From Cycas panzhihuaensis (lineage: Eukaryota > Cycadophyta), in the NCBI GenBank assembly GCA_023213395.1, contig CM041465.1, positions 133,059,741 through 133,123,740 on the forward strand: DNA of 64,000 bases, written 5' to 3'. Shown here in pieces: positions 11,211 to 21,620 of the stretch. Made by a program: the position numbers and the translations under genes. The first letter of the stretch is position 1. Each line of letters starts with the position of its first letter. The notes beneath the pieces were generated by a model. It was not told where the DNA came from. It was given only the letters and a program-made list of their open reading frames with translations, and did no database searches.

Positions 11211-11222
11211 ACTCTGATACCA
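11211..11222 (-). other. Primer binding site of Cop2 (initiator tRNA-Met type)
   Basis: On the minus strand TGGTATCAGAGT follows the 5' LTR end TTTCTACA directly. It matches the common plant site TGGTATCAGAGC with one change. Confidence 0.88.
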
Positions 11223-11414
11223 TGTAGAAACAACAAGAGGAAATATCAGAATGTCTAATGTTTATTATGATAGATCAAGTACATATATATACAAGTTGTA
11301 TATTGTAACCGACATTGGTATAGATGACATGTGTCATACACATGTCTAAAGATACAAGAAGAGGGAATGTGACCCTCAAATTACATTAACTGGATGAAAC
11401 ATTATATCCTAACA
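11223..11414 (-). repeat. 5' LTR of Cop2 (192 bp)
   Basis: TG...CA ends; same family and length as the Cop1 LTR (193 bp). It keeps the complete middle section that the 3' LTR lost. Outside the rearranged middle I see only a handful of differences between the two LTRs, so the insertion is among the younger ones in this window. Confidence 0.92.
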
Positions 11415-13480
11415 GGTTATCCACTTCAGGGCCCTATTATCCACTCACATTCAAAAAGATCTATCCTTCTTCTTGATTAAGATGAAAGGTGCCACATAGG
11501 GGCTTTTACTTAGTGTAATAGCACCAGAATCGGGTAATTCTTATGTGATGGACAAGCAATGATAGGCCCTTTTTCTAGCTCCAACTCAATGATATGCTCC
11601 ATATTTTGGCTAGGAGGTGGTGTCTTGGGTATCTCTTGAAATACATCTTGGTAGCAGTCAAGGAGTTGATCTATTTAGTACCTTTGGCTTGAGGGTGACT
11701 CCTCCTTTAGAGTCTCTTCTTGAATGGAGAGTAATGCTATGATGAAGGCAACATGTTTTTGGAGAATCATCTTGCCTTTTTGTTTTTTTTTGCAAATATG
11801 ACTTTTGATCTTGGGGCGTTGATTCCTGTTAATTGATATTTGTGCCCATCACTTTTGAATCTGATAAAATTTTCGTCATGGTTAAGGGCATAGGTCCCTA
11901 GCATCCTTAGCTATTCAATTCCCAAGACTACATCAAAGCCCCTAATGTTAAAGGTGTAGTAATTGGCCAAAAACACATAACTGCCAGTATGCTATCGTTT
12001 GTGTTTGATTTCGCCATGGCATGTTAAGGCTTGTTCTACTAGAAGTGTGATATTGAATTCTTTTTTCTCCATGTTTAGTCCTAATTTTTTATCCACGCGT
12101 GTGTCAAAGTTGCAAGTGTTGCTCGCATCTATCAAGATCAGGACCACCTCCTTTCTCAGATACCCAAAAAGTTTGATGGTTTTAGGTCATGATATCCCTA
12201 ACATGGTAGATAGGAAATTTTAGTTGGTTGTTGTCCAATTCCTTTGCATGGATCGATGCCTCCTCAAGTGGTTCTTCCTTGAATTGTTCTTCCTTAGAGT
12301 ACTCCTGGTGTTCTTCCTCCTTCATCTTCAATGTCAACTTTTGCATTATATAATTTCTTTTATGTGCCTAAGGCCCTTTCTTTAGCCTTTTCTATTTCTT
12401 GAGCCTTTATGTTGCACTTGAAGATCAGCTTGTGTTTGGATTCCCTTGACAATTTTGAAACCCTTGAACGCTTGGCCCTGTTGGTTTATATTCTATCTTG
12501 CGGTTTGCGATGTTGAACCTTATCTAGATGATCTAATTCTTGGATTCAATTTGTTGTGTGAGGATGATAGCTTCAACCAAACTTTTTGGTTTGAAACAAC
12601 AAATTTCTTCTCAAATCTCAAGTTGTAGATTACTAATATAGAATGGAAGAGCTTCGGTGGAAGTATTCCTAGCCTCTAAATGAAGCTTTTCAAATTCTTC
12701 ATATATTGTTTTACTGTTCCCTTTGGAACTAGTGTGCCAGTTGGATATTATATAGATCACTCCATTTATCCTTTGTTCTACTCTTGAATTCCTCCACAAA
12801 GTGCTTGGACTAGGTCATTTTCCCTTATCTTTTCCAAAGAGTGGCCCACTGATACATAAAACCTATCAAATGGTGTTTTGCAAAGTTGATCTATTCCTAA
12901 CTGTTGATAATTTAGAGTGAATCAATGACATTTTCTATCTTGGCCAGCCACTCATTGGCATCAATATCCTCATCTTATGAAGAGATAAGTACCTTGATGT
13001 TGTGGCAAAATATTGGTGGGCATCGTTCACGAAATCTCCTATGGTTCTTTTAATCTTCCCCTTCCTTATTGGTGGTGTTGTCATTTTCCCAAGCTCATTC
13101 CTCCTTCAAGATCTTTCTTTTGGCCCAAGTCTTTCAACATCTGTCTCCTATCGTTCATGTTGACCTTCAACTTGACTCTATCACTTATGCTTGCCCATAG
13201 TTGTTGGGACTTGTCAAGATTTGTGCAAGAAATCAAAGTTCCTCAACATCTTTATCCATCATCCTTTTCTTTTTTGGGTATTCAACTTCTCCAAGCTTCA
13301 AAAATCCTAAGCAAAGCTCTGATTTGTCTAATCAACTAGTGATCTCCTCAATCCCCTTCCAATGCCTAGTTGAAGTGCTCTTCTGCCAAGGGGATTCTCC
13401 AAACTTGTTATGCAGGTCATCAATATGGAAGGTCAATCTTCAAACTAAAATTACTACATCAAATTAGCTCCAAAATGCAT
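11415..13480 (-). pseudogene. GypA gag, protease and RT start
   Basis: Minus-strand continuation of the gypsy element split by Cop2. RT start: PYVAPFILIKKKDRSF and VDNRALK (about 11420-11500). Protease: VVLILIDASNTCNFDTRV (about 12100-12155; LIDSGATHNFI with several changes), then YYTFNIRGFDVVLGIE (about 11900-11960). Gag: YEEFEKLHLEARNTSTEALP (about 12650-12710) and WLAKIENVIDSL (about 12920-12960). Many stops. The gag start and the 5' LTR are not resolved; a 5' LTR matching 3790-4059 was looked for to the right and not seen. The 13480-13770 interval holds no recognised feature. Confidence 0.75.
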
Positions 13481-13770
13481 CAAATTATAGCTTAGAATGA
13501 TAGTGTTTGAGTCAGGATTCTAGTAGTTTAGATGGAATCAAATTTCAACGCCTATAGTAGAAGTTATGGACGAAAACATCCAGGTACCTCCTTTTTAAAA
13601 TTGAAGTGAAAAAAAAAAAATTAGGCTCAACTCCCCTAAGGTTTCAATCCCTGGTCACTTGCAGCTCCAATGTGACCATTGGCTTGCAAATAGGGCTAGC
13701 AGACTCTAATGATTGTCTTGGCCTTTCCTATAGGTGATTGTGAAGTCAAAAACTTGGAGGCGTTCATATT

Positions 13771-14261
13771 TGTGGGTTTGGTCCTCATCATCCTCCAAAC
13801 TAACTACCTTTTTCTTGCTTTCATGATGATTTTGTAAGCCTTAGGGCACTCTAAATTGTAAGCCTTAATCCTAGAATGTTGTCTTTTCTGTTTTGGAAAA
13901 ATTACCTCTTATGGCAACATTTTGATGTATTTTGTACAATGACATAATTACCGACTTACCGGCATCTATAATGCAGTAACTCAATAGTTATCAACAAACT
14001 ACTAATGACTAGCTGCAAACATGTAAACAAATTAAGACTTTATGCTTTGTGTGACGAAAACCTACCAAGACTTATAAGCGGTTGTCACAACTTACTAGGT
14101 CATGTATAAATATTTTTTCTCATTGTTAATGAAGCAATAGAAGGGATTTTTCATAATTCATTCATTGTTCTTATTCCCGTGTATGTGTGCCCATTTAACT
14201 TGTCTTGAATAAACCTTTGTGCCGTTATTGCAGACAAGTGGGGAATGCTGCCAACTACAAG
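13771..14261 (+). repeat. TatC 5' LTR, left part
   Basis: Aligns throughout with 24985-25450: shared stretches include CTACCTTTTTCTTGCTTTCA, GTAAGCCTTAGGGCACTCTA and CATTGTTAATGAAGCAATAG. The LTR breaks off at 14261, where ChrD begins, and resumes at 17432. The first bases (TGTGGGTTTGGTCC against TGAGGCCCATTTTGTCC in the other copy) align only moderately, so the left end could shift by some bases. Confidence 0.85.
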
Positions 14262-14771
14262 TGTGGGAATTCCTAGGGGGAATTCCCACCTCAAACACAG
14301 ATAATTTCCACAAACAAGACTATTTTGTAGATATGGATACAAATGGCCAAGGAAATAAAGCAAATACTAAAGAGAAAATGCACCATTCACATCTTTATAG
14401 GCCAAATAGACTAATTATCAAGCAAAATAATGCTGAATATATATGCACACTAAATAAAAAAAACTTACAATAGATAAAATACTAACACAAACTTCCTCTT
14501 CAAGGCAAAGTGTCCTCTTCAAGCAACTCTTAAGGGTCGAAAATATAACAAATCCAAAACCAAATTCATGCCCTAATCTGGAGCTGAAATGCCCCATATA
14601 TAAGTGGGCAAATCTAGATTAGTGAAGTTGACCAGAATTTGGAGTTTAAGTTGGCTAGAATAAAAGATTTAAGTCAACCTGACTAGTTCATGAAATCAAC
14701 CAAAATAAGGGGGTAAGGTTAGCCAAATTAGCTTTAAGAAGGTGGTTAGAGACTAGTTTAGAAATGCCACA
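14262..14771 (-). repeat. 3' LTR of ChrD (510 bp)
   Basis: The plus strand begins TGTGGGAATTCCTAG and ends GAAATGCCACA. It matches 16956-17431 over its length, with a TATA-like CATATATAAGTGGGC on the plus strand near 14593. It is longer than the other copy mainly through extra sequence near 14500-14560. Confidence 0.9.
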
Positions 14772-14889
14772 AGTCTTTCCCCCTGAAAGCATGCTTTTCC
14801 CTCAAAGCATGGGAAGGGTTGTATGTTATTGGTACCATTCCTAAGATTCCCAAGTAGCTTCTTCATTGTCATGAGTCTTCCACTTGATC

Positions 14890-15360
14890 AAGCACTCACA
14901 AATTTTTTTGGGAATGTAGCTTCCTAGTTCATATCTATAAGATGTCGTTTGGTTCTACTATCATCTTCCCTTCTTCATCCAATGATGGTAATTCCGTTTG
15001 CGGAATGGTAGTTTGTCCTAGATTGTGTTTGAGGCAAGAAACGTGGATGACATTATGGCTGTGGCTAGTTGAGTCAATACGCCACTTCACCCACCTTGTC
15101 TAAAATCTGATATGGGCCAAAGAATTGTGGTTGCAATTTGAATTTTCATTATTATTTCAAAGTGTTTGGTTTATATGGTTGAAGCCTTGCTTCAAATGAT
15201 CTTTACATTCTGTGTAGGTCAGTTTGTTGTTTTATTTGATTTTTCTCCAAATTAACATTGTCTTTAAGAATTTGCATTGTTTACATCATTTGCTCTTGTT
15301 GTTCTTGTATGAATTAGAATCAAGAACTACTAGCCCATGCAAGAAGTATGCGACGTTGTG
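14890..15360 (-). pseudogene. ChrD integrase C-terminal GPY/F module and chromodomain
   Basis: The minus strand reads SFEARLQPYKPNTLK (about 15165-15205), then LQPQFFGPYQILDKVGEVAY (about 15080-15140), the GPY/F module that ends gypsy integrases. It finishes with a chromodomain core, ECLIKWKTHDNEEATWES (about 14855-14910), bearing the WK...ATWE signature. Chromodomains on integrases are thought to steer insertion into particular chromatin. The catalytic core and HHCC zinc finger that should precede it are gone; the join to protease lies near 15360-15430. Confidence 0.82.
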
Positions 15361-15429
15361 CTTACTAGTTGTGTAGGCGATGTTGGTGGTGCCTGCAACT
15401 TATACTTGTGTCCCTTCTAGAAGAAGGGC

Positions 15430-16890
15430 TCATAAAAACATGTCTTGTAGTTGGTAACAATATTTCCTAGGTACAACAACCATTGAATATCAAGGATTAC
15501 GTTGACACTTATTGGCATAACAAACATGCTTCTATTGACAAAGTACTCTACTATTTGTAAGTGCACCTTATTGCAAAATTCTCCATAGGGCATACCAAGC
15601 TTAGTTGTTGTAGGCCTATTGATAAAATTATGAATACTACCACTGTCTACAAGAACTAATATCTTTGCATTTTTATCACCCCTTCAAACTAGAGTGTCTG
15701 AGGCATGTTGGCCTCTCCTGTAATGGCTTGTAATGATATCTATACATTTTTAGCATCGGTCTCATTAAGTAACTCCTCGATAATTGCTACGTCATCGACT
15801 GGCAACAATGGTTCTTCTATTGAATCTTCCATGTCAGAAAGGTCTATGTCTTCATTGCTAACCATAAACACCTTTCTAGCTGGGCACTTGTGGCCACAAC
15901 TCCATTTCCCATTACAATCAAAGAACATTCCCATCTTTAGATGTTCGTCCTAGGACAATTTACTTCTGGCTAGTTCACTTTCTTTTTCCTTTGTAAATGT
16001 AGGCTTGACTTTCGTGCTAGAGGAGTGCCAATTGGGCAGGTCACTCTAACCTTGATATCTAAAATGTTCATTACAATGAACATGACTCTGTCTGGATTTC
16101 CTAAATTTAACTTCAATAATCCTCGCTTGGTGGATTGGTTCTTTTAATGTCTCCATTCCTAATGTTTTTAGGTGAAACTTAACGGTTCCTTTAAGCCTTG
16201 CAATATATGACTCTAGTAGTAAATTGGGATTGACTTTAGTGATAATTAGGCTCTGTAAATTCTAAAATTGCTCATTATAGGCCTACGTTGTACTAGTCTA
16301 TTGTAACCGCATAAGTTGGGAAAAATGGTTCGCGTTTCAAATGTCTTTGTATTGCTCTATTAGAGACTTCTTCAAGAAATCCCAATTGTAATGTGATGTT
16401 CCCTAGTAATTTTTATTGCACCAAGGGAACCATTTAAGTACCTTCCCATTCAAGTGAAGGGATGCTGCCAAGATTTTGTCCTTCTTAAAACTAGGATTCA
16501 TCTAAAAATACATATCCATTTGAATTATCCAACTTTGAATTGCCTTCAATTTCTCTAGGCCAAACTTTTCTAGAAGAAGTGTAGAGCTCTTGAGACCAAC
16601 ATTTGGCATATCTTTATCTTTTCTTTTTCTATCTTCTCTTCCATTTTCCCCATAGTTGTAACAATTTTTTCTTCACACTCCTCACCTCCTTGTTCATTCT
16701 CCATCTTAGGTTGATCTAATAACCCTCTGGAACACAAGGTTTTATTTATGTCATCTATGCCCATTGCCAATTCTTCAATTGTTTTTGTCATGTCTTCCCA
16801 TAATTGGTTGTGCCTTTTGAGCATTTGATTGTTTATAACATCGAGTCTCTTGTTGACAACCTCAACTATTACTGATTGGGTGCTCACCAT
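15430..16890 (-). pseudogene. ChrD gag and protease
   Basis: The open start MVSTQSVIVEVVNKRLDVIN (16890) leads into a charged, coiled-coil-like N-terminus. The gag core follows: SWIIQMDMYF, FKKDKILAASLHLNGK, VLKWFPWCNK and WDFLKKSLIEQYKD (about 16330-16560). The knuckle is MFFDCNGKWSCGHKC (about 15895-15940; first Cys to Phe). Protease reads LVLVDSGSIHNFINRP, with the catalytic D-S-G intact (Asp codon 15645-15647), unlike most proteases in this window. Stops and frame changes are present but fewer than elsewhere. Only gag and protease survive ahead of the deletion. Confidence 0.85.
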
Positions 16891-16939
16891 TTCTTTTGGC
16901 CTTAATTCCAGTCTTAAAAAAAAAATGGCCCCGATAATG

Positions 16940-16955
16940 AGGCTTTGATGCTACT
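16940..16955 (-). other. Primer binding site of ChrD (degraded initiator-Met type)
   Basis: On the minus strand AG-TAGCATCAAAGCC follows the 5' LTR. It aligns with the standard TGGTATCAGAGCC with three transitions (G to A, T to C, G to A). Confidence 0.6.
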
Positions 16956-17431
16956 TGTGGGACTTCCTAGATGGAATTCACACTTCACACACATAATTTC
17001 CATAAACAAGACTATTTTGCAGATATTGATATAGATAACGAAGGAAACAAAGAAAATGTTGAAGAGAAAAATGCAACATCCACAACTTTATAGGTCAAAT
17101 AGATTGATTATTAAGTGAAATAATGCCAAACATATATGTACAATAAAATACTGAAACTTACAATAGACAAAATACTATCACAAGCTTCCTCTTCATCAAA
17201 AATATGGAGGATTCAAAGCTGAATTGATGCCCTAATCTTGAGCCAAAATGCCCTATATATAGGCAAGCAAATCTAGACTAGTGAAGTTGGCCAGAATTTG
17301 GAGTTTAAGTCAGCTAGAATAAAAGGATTTAAGTTGGCTAGACTGGTTCATGAAGTTGACCAAAATAAGGGGGTAAGGTCAGCCAAACTAACTTTAAGAA
17401 GTTAGTCAGAGACTAGTATAGAAATGCCACA
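16956..17431 (-). repeat. 5' LTR of ChrD (476 bp)
   Basis: TG...CA ends; matches 14262-14771. Plus-strand TATA-like CTATATATAGGCAAG near 17250. Many differences from the other copy indicate considerable age. Confidence 0.9.
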
Positions 17432-17718
17432 GTAGGGGCAACACTATGAGACAGTGCCCATGTATTTTAGTTAGTTTCTTTTGTATTTTGTTTGTTGGGT
17501 CTTTACTTCTACATAGGGTTTATGATAGAAATGTGTGAATGGAAAAGCCAATAAGCAAGTAGTTTAGTAGGAGTCTGATTGTTGCTTACAGAGCCTCAGT
17601 TGGTGACATTTTAATCTGTTGATCCACAAGCTTATGTACTCTAGATTGACAATATTTCTTTAGTGGGTTCTCGTAGAACTTTCATTGAAGTTGAAGAACC
17701 AATTCAAGAGGGATTGTT
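17432..17718 (+). repeat. TatC 5' LTR, right part
   Basis: Continues the LTR interrupted at 14261 and aligns with 25451-25741 (shared TAGAACTTTCATTG and CCAATTCAAGAGGGAT). The exact right end is uncertain by a few bases because the terminal CA is not preserved. Confidence 0.85.
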
Positions 17719-17719
17719 T

Positions 17720-17737
17720 TGGTGCCATTACTAGGAA
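17720..17737 (+). other. Primer binding site of TatC (tRNA-Asp type, decayed)
   Basis: TGGTGCCATTACTAGGAA compares with TGGCGCCGTTGCCGGGGA, the complement of the plant tRNA-Asp 3' end. Within the first 14 bases all differences are C to T or G to A. This primer type is typical of Tat/Athila-lineage elements and agrees with the RT-based placement. Confidence 0.78.
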
Positions 17738-17939
17738 ACCTGACAACCAAAACATGTAGGTTGTGCACAAAGAGAGAGAGATGAGCATTAAAATTTCTTT
17801 TAATTGGGGTATGAACAACCAACATCAAGACGTCTTGGGAAAGTTCACAACTGAGCATTCTCAATCATTTCAATGGAGCCCAAAGAAAAAATGGACTAGT
17901 CCCAAAAAGGAACGAACCAACGAGAAAATCCAAGAATCA

Positions 17940-18760
17940 ACTACGGTTGAAGATTGCAAGGATGGAGTATGAGGCATTGGGTTCCCAATTGCATTTGAGC
18001 AAAAAGACTAGTCTGGGTAGATGAAGGGGACCCCACACAATTTGCCATAGTTCCATGGTAAAATGTTTGAAGACCCTGATGTCTTTCTCTTTGAATTTGA
18101 TGTGCTTTATTGAAGCCATGATTATCTATCAAATGCCCAACAATTGAAATTATTCTCATCTACATTAAAAGACAATACACTTAGATGGTTGATGACAGTC
18201 CTTATTGGTTCCATTCATTCATGGAAAGAAATGAAGGAGCTAATCTTAGAAAAAATAGAGAATTCCAACAAGATGAAGACTTGAGAACTCAAATCTTGCA
18301 AATTAAGGAAAGGGAAGATGAATCAATAGAAGAATGCACCGAGAGGATGGAGTATTTACTCCAACATTGTCCAAACCATTGGCATCTAAAGAGTACGATC
18401 AAGATAGTATTCTTAGTTGGATTGGATGAATTTGTACAAATGTGGCTGGAAATCTCAGGATCAACTAAGTCTACAACAATTCTATTTGAACATTTAAAGG
18501 CCCTCAGTGTTAAGTATAATAAAACCATGAGAAAATGGGGAACCAAAGTTGTTGGAATTAATAGAGTCTATGTTGCTAATAGTGAATTTGTTTTAGGCCC
18601 TATTTCAAGGGTGGAGCTAATAAATGTGTTGGGAGATGTAAAGCGAGAAATACTCTCAACTATGGCAGAGCAACTCACCCTCTTGGAGATAAAGCAAAAA
18701 GAGGAGAAGAAAATATCTCCTCTTATAGAAAGATCGAATCACTAGATGCAACAAGAAGAA
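17940..18760 (+). pseudogene. TatC gag
   Basis: Frames around 18050-18240 read FHGKMFEDPDVFLFEFDVLY, NAQQLKLFSSTLKDNTLRWL and IGSIHSWKEMKE, the usual retrotransposon gag core. An overlapping frame is open for 186 codons from 18185 to 18745 (MVDDSPYWFHSFMERN...; DESIEECTERMEYLLQHCP), so a frameshift near 18180-18250 joins the two. No zinc knuckle was recognised in the 18760-19680 interval, which is otherwise frame-broken gag/linker with Q/N-rich stretches. Confidence 0.7.
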
Positions 18761-19689
18761 GAGGTTGCAAAATTGAAAGAATGATCTGCAAAACCCACTA
18801 TCTCAAGGGTATGTCAAGAATCTTCTGCAGTCCTTTTTTTTGCAAGAAAATACATACTTTCCTATTTCATAATCAACATATTTTATGGCTTTGAAAATTT
18901 TTCATAATATAGACAAACTGTTCTTTGTTCATTCCCTCAAGATCCATGTTATGTTGCACAAAATTCATTTCAAGGCCAGTAGCAAGGATGTCAAAACTTG
19001 CAACAACAATTTCCTCATAATTTTTAATAACCATTTAATGGCCAATTAAATCCCCAAAATAAATTCATGGAATAACTATTTAATGCTAATGTGGGTTAGA
19101 ATTTTTATAAAGAAGCTTTGCCAAATCACAATGCTTCACCCCATGGTATGCCCCCAACATTGACTCTGCCCACCCAAGCCATTCGAAATCTAGGAGAAAC
19201 AAAATAGAAAACACAAGATTCTACTCATATCGACTATTCTCCATAAGGACAACCATAATAGATAATAGAGAATTAACCACCAATGGAGATCAATGAGATT
19301 GTTCACTGTGATAGGATTCAACTTGATTTGACACTGTTACGAGAAGTTCCTAGACCAAAAAAACAAAGATTTGAAAAGTTGCCAATAATGCAACCATTGC
19401 AGCAACATGAAGAAGAGAAAGAAGATTCAAAACTAAACCATGCTACAGATCAACATGATGCAAAGAAGTAGATGAATAAGAAAGTGCCATATCTTGCCAG
19501 ATTGAAGCAAGAAATCTAGCAGGAACCTTTGGATTCCTAGATTTCAGGCAAGAGCTTGAGAATGTATACATTCATATACCATTGTTGCAGGCTATCCGAG
19601 ATACCCCAATCTATGTGAAGCATGTCAAGGACCTATGCTTGGGCTGGAAGAACAAAAAGTAGGAACCAAGATCAATTGCTTTGGTGGGG

Positions 19690-19990
19690 ATGATAGCTAA
19701 CCTAATTCAAGGTGAAAAGCTACTCATGAAATATGGTGATCTAGGTAGCCCAAAGGTCAACATTGCCATTGATAGAACTAAATTAAAATGAGCATTGGTA
19801 GATTTAGTAGTAGGAATAACCTTAAGGACGTATGGACCATGCAATATCTTAACCTCAAAGGTATGCAACCAACCTGCCTAGTGCTTCGCATGGTAGATAG
19901 ATTGGTAGTACAACCAAAAGGGGTTTTGATAGACATCTTTGTCCAACTCTACGACTGGAATTTTTTGGTAGACTTTATGGGTGTCTAAAC
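19690..19990 (+). pseudogene. TatC aspartic protease region
   Basis: The active-site segment is decayed (ALVDLVVGITLRTYG near 19793, where OTA proteases have DLGSSVNILP-like sequence). The following part MVDRLVVQPKGVLIDIFVQL and NFLVDFMGV (19890-19985) matches the family pattern ADRS-PKGILEDV...VDFIVMD. The two segments are in different frames. Confidence 0.65.
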
Positions 19991-20519
19991 CAAGAGGGAT
20001 GTTGAAGGTTACCCAATCATTTTGGGGTGACCTTGGTTGGCAACAATGGACACAATGATCACATGTTGATCAGGAAAAGTGCTAATAGGAAATGGTGAAC
20101 AAACACAAGTTGTGTAGTAGCACCTCCTGTAATATTAGAAGTAGCACAAGATCAAGAGCAACTAAAGTGGATTGATTTCAATGATGAAGATGAAGACCTT
20201 AAGGATTTTACGACAAAATGGAATGAAGTGGACACTATATACCAACACTTGGGCATGGGTGAGTACATAGAAAAACCTTTGGCTTAGATAGATGTAGAAG
20301 TAAAGCAAGAGGCATTCAATGAATTAAAAACTAATAGCCAAGAAATTTGTGTTAGTAAGGAAGTTGTATCTCTGTGCACCATTGAAACATAAATGAATGG
20401 TATGAATGAGAAAGATAGCGAGGAGCTTGAGACATGCCCAATGGTTTTCATAGAAAACAAACATTGCACATTGGAATAGGGTACACAAAAGAAGAATAGG
20501 GAAATATACGACATGCACC

Positions 20520-21620
20520 CACGCCATTTTTGGATGTGTTTGCTTGGTCATATGAAAATTTGAAGGGAATTAATTCTTGATTGTGTTAGCATTGTATTTT
20601 CATAGAGGATGGCAATATTCCAGTGAGACAACCTCAAAGGCAGCTTAATCCAAATAAGTTGCAGACTGTCAAAGAAGAGTTGAAAAAAAAATTGGATGCT
20701 TGGTTGGTTTATCCCATCTCTGATAGTTGACGGGTTTCTCCTTTGATGGTAGCCCCAACGAAAGGAGGAAAATGGATAATTTGTGTTGATTATAGGGAGT
20801 TGAACAAGGCAATAAGGAAAGATCATTTTCTTATTCCTTTTATTGATCAAGTGTTGGATAAACATCCAAGGAAAAAACATTTCTCTTTCCTCGATGGGTT
20901 TTCTAATTATAACTAGATACCAATTGCCTCAAAGGACCAAAATAAGACTACTTTTGCATGCCCATGGGGGACTTTTGCATACAGAGTGTTGCCTTTTGGC
21001 CTCTATAATGCATCAATGACATTTAAATGAGCAATAATCGATATATTTCTTCACTTTATCTATGAATTTGTTGAGGATTACATGGATGATTTTTCAATTT
21101 ATGCTGACACATTTGAGGAGGCAATTGAAAGGTTAGATTAAGTCAAAGGAACAGGCAAACGAATCTTTGGTTGAGTAGTGACAAAAGCAATTTGATGGTA
21201 CGAAAAGGCCTTGTATTAGGGCACACTATTTCAAAAATGGGAATTGAAGTTAATCTAGGAAAAATCAAGGTAATTCAATGACTTTACCTAAAAAACTTAA
21301 AGAATTGAGAGGATTTTTTGGGCATGTATGCTATTACAAAGGTTTTATTAAAGATTCTAGCAAGATAGTTACTCCTTTGTATCGTTTGCTTTAGAAAGAT
21401 GTTCCTTTTGAATGGAATGATGTCTGTACAAAAGCCTTTCAAAATTTGAAGGGGCGATTGATGCAAGCTCCCATAGTTTGAGGGCCTAATTGGACCAAGA
21501 CATTTCACATACACATAGGCACCTCAAACATAGCTTTAGGAGCGTTGTTGTCATAGTTTGATAATGGGAAGGAACACCTCATCTATTTCACTAGCAAATA
21601 ACTTCATGGAGCTGAGATCA
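20520..21620 (+). pseudogene. TatC reverse transcriptase and start of RNase H
   Basis: RT signatures in order: NPNKLQTVKEELKKKLDAWL (about 20655), GKWIICVDYRELNKAIRKDH (about 20770), FSFLDGFSNYN*IPIASKDQ (about 20885), PWGTFAYRVLPFGLYNASM (about 20960) and DYMDDFSIY (about 21080, catalytic DD kept). The RNase H start reads WTKTFHIHIGTSNIALGALL and LIYFTSK (about 21495-21600). Stops near 20729, 20914 and 21029 and frameshifts after 21130 disable it. Plant OTA elements are the closest pattern I know. Confidence 0.88.

Larger units (their letters stand above)
6604..11414 (-). mobile_element. Cop2: nearly complete Ty1/copia retrotransposon nested in GypA
   Basis: 4811 bp bounded by LTRs (3' copy 6604-6826, 5' copy 11223-11414). 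It has a Met-initiator-type primer site, a polypurine tract (6827-6834), and gag, protease, integrase, RT and RNase H in copia order, integrase before RT. The flanks are GCTTA on the left and GGTTA on the right, a 4/5 match that fits a decayed 5-bp target duplication. Joining the flanks restores the RT reading of GypA (RALNK... into YTIPQMDDITDELHG). It is inactive: stops, frameshifts, a 413-bp deletion and lost catalytic residues. Confidence 0.93.
14262..17431 (-). mobile_element. ChrD: internally deleted chromovirus nested in the TatC 5' LTR
   Basis: 3170 bp with LTRs 14262-14771 and 16956-17431 and an internal region of only about 2.2 kb. Gag, a zinc-knuckle remnant, protease, the GPY/F end of integrase and a chromodomain are present in order; RT, RNase H and the integrase core are absent. 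It has a polypurine tract (CAGGGGGAAAGAC on the minus strand, about 14773-14786) and a degraded initiator-Met primer site. It interrupts the TatC LTR at a point where the other TatC LTR is continuous, so it inserted after TatC. Confidence 0.9.

Noticed and set aside
13310-13327. AAGCTCTGATTTGTC as a primer site of GypA
   Set aside because: It resembles a reversed initiator-Met site only weakly, and no LTR end with a match to 3790-4059 adjoins it.
14771-16955. ChrD internal region considered as a TRIM element (no coding capacity)
   Set aside because: Gag, protease, GPY/F and chromodomain are clearly present, so it is a deletion derivative and not a TRIM.
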